NCBI GenBank assembly: GCA_047609825.1
Contig: JBLFXJ010000003.1
Location: 1 to 64,000 of the forward strand
Source of the DNA: GCA-2862545 sp047609825
GTDB lineage: Bacteria; Myxococcota_A; UBA796; GCA-2862545
Direction: 5' to 3'
Length of the DNA stretch: 64,000 nucleotides
The position numbers were made by a program, and so were the translations under genes. The number at the start of each line of letters is the position of its first letter. The stretch's first letter is position 1. The notes under the pieces were generated by a model. That model was not told the origin of the DNA. It was given only the letters and a program-made list of their open reading frames with translations, and did no database searches. Below are positions 7,126-15,370 of the stretch, piece by piece.

Positions 7126-8478
7126 GTGGCGTTCTGGCAGGTTCCGGCGGTGCAGACCGTGCTGGTGGTGCTGCTCCTGCTCGGTGCCGCCGAGGCGCTG
7201 ATGCGACTCGCGCCCCCGCTCCGTCGCATCGGGATCCCGGCCTCGATCATCGGTGGCACGCTCGGCCTGCTCGCAGGCCCCGACATCGCGGGCTGGCTCC
7301 CCCTCGACCGTAGCGTGCTCGAGCTCGGCGTGTACCACGGACTCGCCATCGTGTTCATCGCCATCGGCCTGCAGTCTCCGAAGGGAGGCACCGCCGGCCC
7401 CGACGCCAGGTCCATGGGGTTCGCCATCCCCACGATGGTGGCGCTCCAGACCGTGATCGGCCTCGGATTCGTGCTGGGGGTGGGCCTGCTCGCGACACCC
7501 ACCCATCCCGGCCTCGGGCTGCTCCTGCCCCTCGGCTTCGAGCAGGGCCCCGGCCAGGCACTGTCGCTGGGTGCGGCCTGGGAGGCGTCTGGCCTCACCG
7601 ACGGGCGCCAGATCGGGCTGATCATCGCCGCGGTGGGCTTCGGCTGGTCGATCCTGATCGGCGTGCCCCTGGTGGCGTGGGGTCGCAGCCGACGCCTGCG
7701 GTCCGGTGAGCACGGCACCGCGTCAGAGGCACCCGCGCCCGCCCCTCCGGCGCCCGCGGGCGGCCTCGGCCCCCTGTCGCGCCAGATCGCCGCCATCGCC
7801 GCCGTGTATGCTCTGACCTACGCCGTGTGCGCGGGGCTCTCCGCCGCCCTGGCCGGCATGCCCGACATCGCAGCCATGGTGTGGGGCTTCCACTTCATCT
7901 TCGGCGCGGCGCTCGCGTTGGGCGCACGGCGACTGCTGGATCGTGCTCCGGGTGCGCCGATCCTCCACGACGCCACCCTCGCTGAGGTGGCCTCGGTGAC
8001 GGTGGACGGCATCACAGCCGGCGCCATCGCTGCCATCGAGGTGGCCGTGCTCCGCGCCAACCTGGTGCCCATCGCAGTGCTCACCACCCTCGGCGGCGTG
8101 GCAACGCTCATCGCGGCCGTGTGGCTCGCCGGCCGCGCGTTCCGGTCAGCACCGTTCGAGCACTGCGTGCTCTGGTTCGGCATGTCCACCGGCACCCTGC
8201 CCATGGGGCTCGCCTTGCTGCGCGTGCTGGACCCCGACCTGCGCAGCCCCGCTCCGATGAGCGCCGTGCTCGGGTCCGCCCTCTCAGTGCCGCTGGTCGC
8301 CCCCATCGTGCTCGGCATCCACCCGCTCCCCATCGCAGGCTACCCGGGCAGCTGGCCGGGGGCAGGGTGGACGGCCCTCGCATTGAGCACCGCGTACCTC
8401 GTGATCCTGCTCGTGGCGTGGTGGCGCCTGGGAGGCTTGCGGCCCGTGAACCCCACCCGCCTCTGGCACATCGGGTGA
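7126..8478 (+). CDS. Sodium/glutamate symporter family (GltS-like)
   Basis: The 450-residue protein has about ten to twelve hydrophobic segments with the GltS arrangement: two inverted halves joined by a polar loop near residues 195-215 (Ala/Pro-rich, SEAPAPAPPAPAG). The family-type segment LPLGFEQGPGQALSLGAAWE matches the conserved GF.GGHGTA-like reentrant loop, with GPGQ in place of GHGT. Members import glutamate or related dicarboxylates with Na+. The GTG at 7126 is favoured over the one at 7120 because GGAGG lies 5 bases before it. No neighbour shows a metabolic link. Confidence 0.8.
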   Translation: MAFWQVPAVQTVLVVLLLLGAAEALMRLAPPLRRIGIPASIIGGTLGLLAGPDIAGWLPLDRSVLELGVYHGLAIVFIAIGLQSPKGGTAGPDARSMGFAIPTMVALQTVIGLGFVLGVGLLATPTHPGLGLLLPLGFEQGPGQALSLGAAWEASGLTDGRQIGLIIAAVGFGWSILIGVPLVAWGRSRRLRSGEHGTASEAPAPAPPAPAGGLGPLSRQIAAIAAVYALTYAVCAGLSAALAGMPDIAAMVWGFHFIFGAALALGARRLLDRAPGAPILHDATLAEVASVTVDGITAGAIAAIEVAVLRANLVPIAVLTTLGGVATLIAAVWLAGRAFRSAPFEHCVLWFGMSTGTLPMGLALLRVLDPDLRSPAPMSAVLGSALSVPLVAPIVLGIHPLPIAGYPGSWPGAGWTALALSTAYLVILLVAWWRLGGLRPVNPTRLWHIG

Positions 8479-8527
8479 GAAACCACCCATCAGGGCTGCA
8501 CAGCGATGCGCAGAACTGGACTATAGA

Positions 8528-8562
8528 CGTTGTTCGTACATTCTCCTAGAATCAGAACAACG
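8528..8562 (+). promoter_or_regulatory. Nested inverted repeat in the leader of the DUF2330 gene
   Basis: CGTTGTTC (8528-8535) pairs perfectly with GAACAACG (8555-8562), and inside it ATTCT (8540-8544) pairs with AGAAT (8548-8552) around a CCT loop. The right arm ends at the first base of the GGAGG ribosome binding site (8562-8566) for the ATG at 8574. It is unusually AT-rich for this DNA. It could be an operator for a dimeric repressor or a hairpin that limits translation. Confidence 0.55.
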
Positions 8563-8573
8563 GAGGACGACGA

Positions 8574-10238
8574 ATGCTCACCTTGACGGCCCTGGCCTGG
8601 CTAGCGACGCCCACGGCGCACGCATGTGGCGGGTTCTTCTGCAACAACAGCACGCCCATCGATCAATCTGCGGAGCGGATCGTGTTCGCAGTGGATGCGG
8701 ACGCCGGCACGGTCGAGACCCACGTGCAGATCTTCTACACCGGCAGCGCAGAGGAGTTCGCCTGGGTCGTGCCCACGCCAGCCCAGCCCGAGCTGTTCCT
8801 GTCCACCGATCAGCTGTTCACCGAGCTGTCGTGGCGGTTGGCGCCCCAGTTCCGGATGGAGTGGCACGAGGAGGGGCGGTGCGAGTGGGACTACTCCACC
8901 GCGACGACTGCCAGCGGCTCGGGCACCGGCACGGGCGGCGGCGGCTACGACTACGGCACGAGCTCCACCGGCGGCGTGATCGTCGTGGACGAGAAGAAGG
9001 TCGGCCCGTACGACACCGTGGTTCTCCAGGCGAGCAACGAGGCGGCCCTGCTGGACTGGCTCCAGGAAGCCGGCTACGACCTGCCGGACACGCTCGACAC
9101 CGCTCTCGCGCCGTACATCGCTTTTGACGCCTACTTCGTGGCGCTCAAGCTGGCGAAGGACCAAGACGCAGGCGACATCGCTCCGCTCGGCATGACCTAC
9201 GCCGGCACCCGTCCGATGATCCCGATCACGCTCACCTCCGTGGCCGCAACGCCCGACATGCGGCTCGAGACCTACGTGTTCGGCAAGCATCGGGCGGTAC
9301 CCGACAACTACCTGCACGTGCAGATCAACGAGGCGGCCATCGACTGGTTCAGTGGAGGCTCGAACTACGAAGACGCCATCACCCGCGCCGCAGACGAGGC
9401 CGGCGGGCAGGCCTTCGCCACCGACTACTCAGGCCCCACCGATCGGTTGGTGGGCACGCTGTACTCCGACGGCCGGTGGGACACCGACGCCCTCGCCGAG
9501 CAGACCGACCCCGCCGGGTTCATGAACCACCTCATCGCCAATGGGTTTCCATCGAACAACACCCTGTTCGAGGTGCTCGAAGACCACATGCCGCCGCCCG
9601 ACGGCGTGGATGCGACCAGCTTCTACAACTGCGTCGAGTGCTACGACTACTTGATGGAGGACTACGTGTTCGACAGCGTCGCCGCCGCGGCGGCCATCGA
9701 CGAACGCGTGGTGGAGCCGATGCGGCGGGCCGAGGACCTGTTCGCGTTCGACACCGTGTCCCGGATGACGAGCAGCATCTCGCCCATCGAGATGACTGTC
9801 GACCCGATGTTCGTGTTCAACCCTGACATGGGCCCGGTCGAGATCGAGCACGACGCCGATGTGTACGTGATGTGCGGCGTTGGCGGCAGCTGGTGGGACT
9901 CCATGCGGCGCCTCGAGCTGCCCGACGGCCGGTTCATCCTCGTGCCGAGCGATGAGTGGTTCTACGAGCAGGGGCTCACCTACCTCGAGTTCATCGAGGG
10001 CCTCACCACGCACTACGCGAAGATCATCGAAGACACCAGCGAATCGGGGCAGCCCATCATCCTATACGACCTGCTGGCCGACGGCGATGACGCCATCGAC
10101 AACTGGAACGCCTCCCAGCTGGGTGACGACGCAGACGCCGAGGATCCAGGCGGGTGTGGCTGCTCGTCCACCGGCGCTGGCGGCGCGGTTGGAGCCTGGC
10201 TCGTGGCGCTCGCCCTGGCCCGCCGGCGTCGCGACTGA
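8574..10238 (+). CDS. DUF2330 family exported protein with MYXO-CTERM-like tail
   Basis: The 554-residue product has a signal peptide ending near AHA, then ACGGFFC at the mature N-terminus, which is characteristic of DUF2330 proteins. The body contains several Cys pairs (CGV, NCVECYDY) and a Gly/Ser/Thr-rich loop near residue 115. The C-terminus has the three-part sorting pattern: a Cys-Gly patch (GGCGCSSTG), a hydrophobic helix (AVGAWLVALALA) and an Arg cluster (RRRRD). This is the MYXO-CTERM layout, typical for myxobacterial envelope proteins. GGAGG precedes the ATG by 7 bases. The molecular function of DUF2330 is not known. Confidence 0.9.
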   Translation: MLTLTALAWLATPTAHACGGFFCNNSTPIDQSAERIVFAVDADAGTVETHVQIFYTGSAEEFAWVVPTPAQPELFLSTDQLFTELSWRLAPQFRMEWHEEGRCEWDYSTATTASGSGTGTGGGGYDYGTSSTGGVIVVDEKKVGPYDTVVLQASNEAALLDWLQEAGYDLPDTLDTALAPYIAFDAYFVALKLAKDQDAGDIAPLGMTYAGTRPMIPITLTSVAATPDMRLETYVFGKHRAVPDNYLHVQINEAAIDWFSGGSNYEDAITRAADEAGGQAFATDYSGPTDRLVGTLYSDGRWDTDALAEQTDPAGFMNHLIANGFPSNNTLFEVLEDHMPPPDGVDATSFYNCVECYDYLMEDYVFDSVAAAAAIDERVVEPMRRAEDLFAFDTVSRMTSSISPIEMTVDPMFVFNPDMGPVEIEHDADVYVMCGVGGSWWDSMRRLELPDGRFILVPSDEWFYEQGLTYLEFIEGLTTHYAKIIEDTSESGQPIILYDLLADGDDAIDNWNASQLGDDADAEDPGGCGCSSTGAGGAVGAWLVALALARRRRD

Positions 10239-10318
10239 GCACAGGCCGAGATTCGGTGCCGGGTTCCACACGATACGGACAAACCCTGGAATAGACTGCA
10301 CGCAGTCTCCAGGTGTAC

Positions 10319-11179
10319 ATGCTCACGGATCTGCCACAGACCGTCGGCGATTTCGACCTCGGGGCGCGGGTCGGCTCGGGTGGAATCGCCGTCGTGGTGC
10401 GCGCCACGCACCGCCCGAGCGGGCGGGTAGTGGCGGTGAAGCTGTTCGAACGCCGACTCTTCGACCGGATGCACCACTCCGCCCGATTCCTCGCCGAAGC
10501 CCGAGCGATGAGCCGGCTCAGGCATCCACGGATCGCTCGGGTGTATGGCGCCGGCCGCGAGGACGACTGGTACTGGTACGCGATGCGCTACTTGCCCGAC
10601 GGCTCGGTCCACGAACGGGTGACACAGCACGGTGCCGAGCGTGAGGATCGGGCACTGAGCCTCGCACACGACGTGCTCGAGGGCCTGGTGGTCGTGCACG
10701 AGGCCGGCATGATGCACCGTGACGTGAAACCCCAGAACGTCATGCTGGATGGCGGTCGGGCGATGCTCGTCGACTTCGGTCTCGCCCGACATCCAGCCGG
10801 CACCGTCCCCTACCGCACCCGGAGCGATACGGGAATGGGCACTCCCGGCTTCGTCGCCCCGGAGCAACGGATCGACGCCTCCAGAGTGGACGGCCGCGCC
10901 GACGTATTCTCCACGGGCTCTCTGTTGGTGTACCTCGTAACTGGGGAGCAGCCGGTTGCGCTGGCGCTGCCCGACAAACAGCGCCGGGCATTCCTGCTCG
11001 GCAAAGTGCCGGAATCGCTCGCGCCGATCGTCACCTGCGCCACGGCGTTCCCCCCGGAGGACCGATACCCGACGGCGGTCGCGATGCGTGAGGCGGTGAA
11101 CGAACCAGGCCCTCGCTGCGCACGGACCGGCATGGTGGCGGAAGATTCGGTCCATGATCGGGGGTTAGTCCGATACTGA
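10319..11179 (+). CDS. Compact Ser/Thr protein kinase
   Basis: This eukaryotic-type kinase is 286 residues, little more than the catalytic domain. Visible: glycine-rich loop ARVGSGGIAVVV (17-27), catalytic Lys41 in VAVKLFE, the helix-C Glu60, HRDVKPQN (133-140), DFGLA (152-156), and TPGFVAPEQ. All catalytic residues are intact, so activity is expected. There is no membrane helix, PASTA or sensor domain, so it is cytoplasmic and probably part of a larger signalling network, as is common in myxobacteria. The ATG at 10319 follows an AGG; a GTG lies 6 bases upstream. The kinase could modify partners of the FHA proteins in the window, which is inference. Confidence 0.92.
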   Translation: MLTDLPQTVGDFDLGARVGSGGIAVVVRATHRPSGRVVAVKLFERRLFDRMHHSARFLAEARAMSRLRHPRIARVYGAGREDDWYWYAMRYLPDGSVHERVTQHGAEREDRALSLAHDVLEGLVVVHEAGMMHRDVKPQNVMLDGGRAMLVDFGLARHPAGTVPYRTRSDTGMGTPGFVAPEQRIDASRVDGRADVFSTGSLLVYLVTGEQPVALALPDKQRRAFLLGKVPESLAPIVTCATAFPPEDRYPTAVAMREAVNEPGPRCARTGMVAEDSVHDRGLVRY

Positions 11180-11201
11180 CCTTTCAGAATCGGGAGCCAG
11201 C

Positions 11202-12560
11202 ATCCTCGTCCTCCTCGCCGCGCTCGCCCTGGCCGGATCGCCACCTGCTTGGGGGCCTTCCCCAACGCCCGCGCCCACGCCTGTGCCCACGCCCGCCCTC
11301 GTCATCGACACGCTCACCGTGATCCCGGTGACCGACCAGCCGCTCCCCAAGTACGAGGGCCGGCGCAAGCACCTGTCGCCCGAGGCTGCCCGCTCGATCC
11401 GGCTGGAGGTCTGCCCCGACCACTTCCCGAAGGGCACGCAAGCGTGGTCGAACCTGGTCACGGCCGTGCGCCGCCTCGACGCGGCCCGGCGGGTGAACCT
11501 GTCGCTCACCGTGGTGCACGCGGACCGTCACCTCGAGCCCCGCAAGCTGTTCGCGCCTCCCCGGCCGGGCAGCGCGTCGGTGATCCGGGTCGAGTACTCG
11601 ACTGAGAATCCAAAGGGGAAGGAGCTGGACGCGTCGGGCGCGGCGTTCCAGTTCCACGAAAGCACCCGGCGCTGGCGCTGGGGCGACAACGACGAGGGCG
11701 TCGCCTCCCACTCCGCGGTCGTGGCGCTCAACCCGCAGCGGGGCTTCCGTCGCCACAGCGCACACCCGCTACGCTCGGATCCCGCATACGCCGTGGAAGA
11801 TGCCCCTTCGGTCGGGGTGTTCAGCCACGAGATCGGCCACGCACTGGGGTTTGGCCACGACGAGCGCCGGTCACGCCCAGCGCTGGTGGGACTGGCGGTG
11901 CACCGCGGCTTTGGCCGGCACCTGACCCACGGCGTGCGCGCCGACGGCACCACGCGCGACAACGCCGATCAGCGTCAGGGGCGGATCAGCGCCTATGGCC
12001 AGTGGGCGCTTCAGACCCGCTACCCGACGGCGAAGCCGAAGCCCGACACCAAGCCCGAGTGGCACCTGCACGAGGTGGTGGCGTTCGCCAAGCCGCCCGC
12101 CTGGGCCCCGAAGAGCGACAAGCCCACTCAAGCCTTTGAGCTGGACGACCTGGTGCCGCGGCTGTTCCAGGCCTCACCCCTCGGCTATGTGGACTGCCGA
12201 ACGGGCCGCCCAGCGGTCCTGCACCTGCAGTACTCCGATACCAGCAACGTGGCGCAGCCCGGCACGTCGCTGACGGTCCGAGTGCAGATGGGACCCCTCG
12301 GCACGGTGGCCGAGCGCTCGCACACGGCGCAGCACCCCTCGGCCGACTACGCCCAGTACACCTGGGTCCGCTCGCTGCACCTCGACCCCGGCACGCTAGA
12401 CCCGACGGTCGTGCACAAGGTGCCGCTGGAGATCACGGTGGGCGACCCGGCCAGCGAGATCGATCCGGACGACAACAGCTACCGCACGTCCGTTCTACTG
12501 TTCCCGGAGAACACTGTGGATCGCCGGTGCGTCGATGCGCGCGCCAGCGGACCTCGGTAG
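11202..12560 (+). CDS. Exported metzincin-like zinc protease with probable ATC start
   Basis: The zinc site SHEIGHALGFGHDE (HExxHxxGxxHD) is complete, so this is a metzincin-type metalloprotease. From the first standard start, GTG at 11283, the protein is 425 residues but lacks a signal. The same frame upstream encodes a textbook signal peptide (ILVLLAALALAGSPPAW) and is open back to a TAG just inside the kinase gene, yet contains no ATG, GTG or TTG. An ATC at 11202 sits 5 bases after GGGAG, so I place the start there, giving 452 residues. The C-terminal part has beta-rich text (TSLTVRVQMGP). It starts 22 bp after the kinase stop and may be co-transcribed. Confidence 0.78.
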   Translation: MLVLLAALALAGSPPAWGPSPTPAPTPVPTPALVIDTLTVIPVTDQPLPKYEGRRKHLSPEAARSIRLEVCPDHFPKGTQAWSNLVTAVRRLDAARRVNLSLTVVHADRHLEPRKLFAPPRPGSASVIRVEYSTENPKGKELDASGAAFQFHESTRRWRWGDNDEGVASHSAVVALNPQRGFRRHSAHPLRSDPAYAVEDAPSVGVFSHEIGHALGFGHDERRSRPALVGLAVHRGFGRHLTHGVRADGTTRDNADQRQGRISAYGQWALQTRYPTAKPKPDTKPEWHLHEVVAFAKPPAWAPKSDKPTQAFELDDLVPRLFQASPLGYVDCRTGRPAVLHLQYSDTSNVAQPGTSLTVRVQMGPLGTVAERSHTAQHPSADYAQYTWVRSLHLDPGTLDPTVVHKVPLEITVGDPASEIDPDDNSYRTSVLLFPENTVDRRCVDARASGPR

Positions 12561-12923
12561 TCAGTCCTCGAGCTGGCGCAGCACCTGCTGCTTGCGCACG
12601 CCGGCGATCGAGGCCGCCACCGGCGTGATCGCCAACACCGGCCAGGCCACGAGCCCGCCTACGAGGCTCCAGTTGGTGAGCCGCCGCAGCCGCCGCCACT
12701 GGACGAATCGCTGGGCCGCGTCGGTCTCGCCGCACACGCGCAGTGCGCGCTCGAAGTGCCGCCGCTCGTACACGCCCCGCACCACGACGTGGTGGTCGCG
12801 AAACTGCACCTGGGTAAGGGTCGCGGCCGCATCGGCGCGGGTGGACGCGGGCCATGGGCACTGCTCGTGCGCATGTGCCGTCGACGCCATCAACCCGACC
12901 ACCAGCACAAGCCACCGACCCAT
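12561..12923 (-). CDS. Small exported membrane-associated protein
   Basis: The 120-residue product has a signal peptide (WLVLVVGLMASTAHAH), a short polar domain with a single Cys pair (C22, C64 region), a possible helix LVGGLVAWPVLAITPVAASIAG near the C-terminus, and a basic tail. GGGGGG precedes the ATG. Its stop codon abuts the stop of the metalloprotease gene with no gap, convergent. The layout (exported start, YERRHFERALRVC helix, one late membrane segment) suggests an envelope protein. No family is recognised. Confidence 0.62.
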   Translation of the reverse strand: MGRWLVLVVGLMASTAHAHEQCPWPASTRADAAATLTQVQFRDHHVVVRGVYERRHFERALRVCGETDAAQRFVQWRRLRRLTNWSLVGGLVAWPVLAITPVAASIAGVRKQQVLRQLED

Positions 12924-13059
12924 CGCGCCCCCCGCTGCACACAGGATGGCACCTGCGGGGCCCCGATGTCGACCGGCTTAGCCGTTCGCGACCCGACTCC
13001 CCCGCGCCCCGCCGCCTGCACGGCGACGACAGGGGTTGTACTGTTCGGTGGGGGGAGGC

Positions 13060-13521
13060 ATGGCGCGGGCGCCGAGACGCTCACCGACGGTGCTCCGTGG
13101 GTTGCTCCATCCCGCGCTGGGACCGCTCGTGCGCGTCGAAATTCGCGGCGCGTCGGGGCCCTCGCTCACCGGGCTCGCCGTGATCGACACGGGCGCCTCG
13201 ATGTCTGCTATCGACAAGACTGCGGCTGCGACGTTGGCGCTCCCCACCTTTGGTGCGGCGAGCTGGTACGCGGTCACCGGCGGCGACCGACCCATCGCGC
13301 CCCTCCGCCGCGCCCAGATCCGCCTCGGCGACGTGCCTGTGTTCTGGGAGCTCGACCTGATCGAGGTGCCCGACCTGAACGAGGCGGTGGCCGGGTACCG
13401 CGCGTTGATCCTGCTCGGATGGGACTTCCTGCAGGACTGCGTGGTCGGCCTGGACGGACCATCGGGCACGTGGACGCTTCAGCTGCCCCCGGTGCCGCAG
13501 GCCCAGCGCCGCCGCCGCTGA
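13060..13521 (+). CDS. Retropepsin-like aspartic protease
   Basis: The 153-residue product has the retropepsin signature: VIDTGASMSAID (Asp43-Thr-Gly-Ala-Ser), a flap-like loop around ASWYAVTGG, and the second hallmark ALILLGWDFLQD, matching the hydrophobic-hydrophobic-G-x-D-x-L motif. As in retroviral proteases, one domain supplies one Asp, so it should work as a dimer. There is no signal peptide, so it is probably cytoplasmic. The start is uncertain: ATG 13060 is directly preceded by GGGGGAGG with only 1 base spacing, and a TTG at 13036 is possible. It ends 3 bp from the convergent lipoprotein gene. Confidence 0.72.
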   Translation: MARAPRRSPTVLRGLLHPALGPLVRVEIRGASGPSLTGLAVIDTGASMSAIDKTAAATLALPTFGAASWYAVTGGDRPIAPLRRAQIRLGDVPVFWELDLIEVPDLNEAVAGYRALILLGWDFLQDCVVGLDGPSGTWTLQLPPVPQAQRRRR

Positions 13522-13524
13522 CCG

Positions 13525-15162
13525 TCACTCACACGGGATGATGACCTCGCCCTCGAGCACAACCCGGGCCTCCGCCAGGCGCGAGCCGCTGCAGCAGTCG
13601 TCCACGTGGGTCACGACCACCCGGTTGCGCTCGCCAGGCACCACGTGGTCCGCCAGGTTCGAGGTTCCCACGCCGCCGAGGAACACGTAGCTGCCGGGCT
13701 CGACGTAGCCGCCCGGGTAGGTGGAGTTGAACACCGTGACCCGCACGCCGTCGTCGATGCCAGCGAAGTGGATCTCGAACCGGTCCACGTCCAGGCCCAC
13801 TGGGATGTCGACGAAGGTCTGGAAGTAGGTGAACTCTCCAGCGGCGCGGCACCCGGCTCCGGCGGCACACAGCGTGGAGTAGAGGTCGTAGTTCACGATG
13901 TCGGGGTCGGGCGCACCGACCCACCCGGGGTCGCCTTCGGACGGGATGCTGCTGTACAGGTACTCTTCCACCGCACCGTGGGATGGCATCACATACGGGA
14001 ACCACTGCAGCCCCAGCCCATCATGCTGTTGCCAGTCGGTGAGCGTAGGAATGCCCGACCACTCGATGCACCCGTTCCCCCGGAGCTCCGAGTGCAGCTC
14101 GGGAGACGCCGGATCATCGGACCGCACGCCGAATGTGGCCGAGTCCGGCGCCTCGTCTACGGGGGTGTAGGTGACCTGCACCCGCGCTCGCCCACCCGGG
14201 TCGAGCACCAGCGGAAGTGAGGCGAGCGCGCCCAGGTCGGTGAGCGCGAGCTCGGGCGAAGAGGTGCTCCAGTCGGTGCCGTGCACGGTCACCGGCAGCG
14301 TGCCGTCGTTGCCGAGCTCGAGGTACACCCCGTCCGCGAGCCCAACCTCCAACACCCCGAAGTCGTGCACTGGCGGGCGCAGCCAGAGCCCTGCCTCGCC
14401 GTCGCCCTCGCCCCCGAGCTGCGCGCTGATCTCAGGCGACTCCGGATCGTCGGAGAACACGGTGAAGGTGGCCTCGTCGCCGGGGAGGTCCACCGGCGCA
14501 TAGGTGACCTCCACGACGGCCACGTCGCCCGCGCCGAGCACCAGCGGCAGCGCGTCCAGGGGGCCGGCATCGGTCACCGCCAGCTCCGCACTCGTGCTCG
14601 CCCACCCGGTCTCATGCACCGTCACAGCGCCGGGGCCGTCATTGCCGACGGTCAAGTACACCACCTCGCGGTCGCCGAGGGTGACCGCGCCCAGATCGGT
14701 GAAGGTGGGGTCGATCCAGATCCCGGGATCCGGGGTGTGGCCGAGGAGCTGGACCCGGTCATCGGCGGGGTCGGCGGCGTTCGAGTCTACCCAGGCGCTC
14801 CCGGCGAACGCTCCTCTGGCGAGGGGAGCGAAGGCGAGGGCCAGATCCACGCTCTCTCCGGGGGCCAGCGCATCGACCGGCGGCGCCGCGAGTTCGAACG
14901 CGCTGTCTGGATCGATCAACACGATGGCGGCGATGGCGACGACGGTGTCGCCCACGTTGCGAACCGTGGCCGAGCCCTCCGCGCGGCCACCCACGGGCAC
15001 CGCCCCGAAGTCGAGCACCTCGGGGGAGACCTCCAACGCGAGCACCCCGACCGGGACCGCGGTGTCGACCACCACATCGTCGGGCTTCGGCTCGCCGGAG
15101 AGCCCGTACTCGGTGCAGCCGACCCCGAGGGCCAGCCACCACACCACCATCCACCGAGGCAT
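13525..15162 (-). CDS. Lipoprotein with three choice-of-anchor-D (ASH-like) repeats
   Basis: The 545-residue lipoprotein (lipobox LGVGC) contains three Ig-like repeats of about 110 residues near 40-370. Each has the choice-of-anchor D/ASH pattern: LDFGAVPVGG, LGAVTLGDREVVYLTVGN and FGVLEVGLADGVYLELGN, each later with DPESPE- or DPASPE-type turns. The C-terminal 170 residues form a separate domain with Cys pairs (CAAGAGC, DDCCSG) and a PA14/jelly-roll-like pattern (FEIHFAGIDDGVRVTVFN). It is expected at the outer membrane or surface. GGAGG precedes the ATG. It is divergent from the vWA lipoprotein gene over a 208-bp region. Confidence 0.82.
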   Translation of the reverse strand: MPRWMVVWWLALGVGCTEYGLSGEPKPDDVVVDTAVPVGVLALEVSPEVLDFGAVPVGGRAEGSATVRNVGDTVVAIAAIVLIDPDSAFELAAPPVDALAPGESVDLALAFAPLARGAFAGSAWVDSNAADPADDRVQLLGHTPDPGIWIDPTFTDLGAVTLGDREVVYLTVGNDGPGAVTVHETGWASTSAELAVTDAGPLDALPLVLGAGDVAVVEVTYAPVDLPGDEATFTVFSDDPESPEISAQLGGEGDGEAGLWLRPPVHDFGVLEVGLADGVYLELGNDGTLPVTVHGTDWSTSSPELALTDLGALASLPLVLDPGGRARVQVTYTPVDEAPDSATFGVRSDDPASPELHSELRGNGCIEWSGIPTLTDWQQHDGLGLQWFPYVMPSHGAVEEYLYSSIPSEGDPGWVGAPDPDIVNYDLYSTLCAAGAGCRAAGEFTYFQTFVDIPVGLDVDRFEIHFAGIDDGVRVTVFNSTYPGGYVEPGSYVFLGGVGTSNLADHVVPGERNRVVVTHVDDCCSGSRLAEARVVLEGEVIIPCE

Positions 15163-15370
15163 CGCGCCCTCCCGCGGGCGCAGCGTACCATGACAGGGTG
15201 ACAGTCCAGGTCCAACAGCGACTATCCGTACGACAACCGGCGAACGCCGACGATGGGAAGGCGCCCGCTGCGACTCGGATGACAGTCTGTCCCATGGCCG
15301 CGCTCAGACCGCCTGCGAACGCCCAGTTTCGTGGGCACGCCTGATGCATTTCAACAACCGGGAGGTGAAC

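Noticed and set aside
15183..15370. Regulatory site around GACAGTCTGTC in the divergent gap
   Set aside because: A single short palindrome without a second copy or known consensus; not enough to call.
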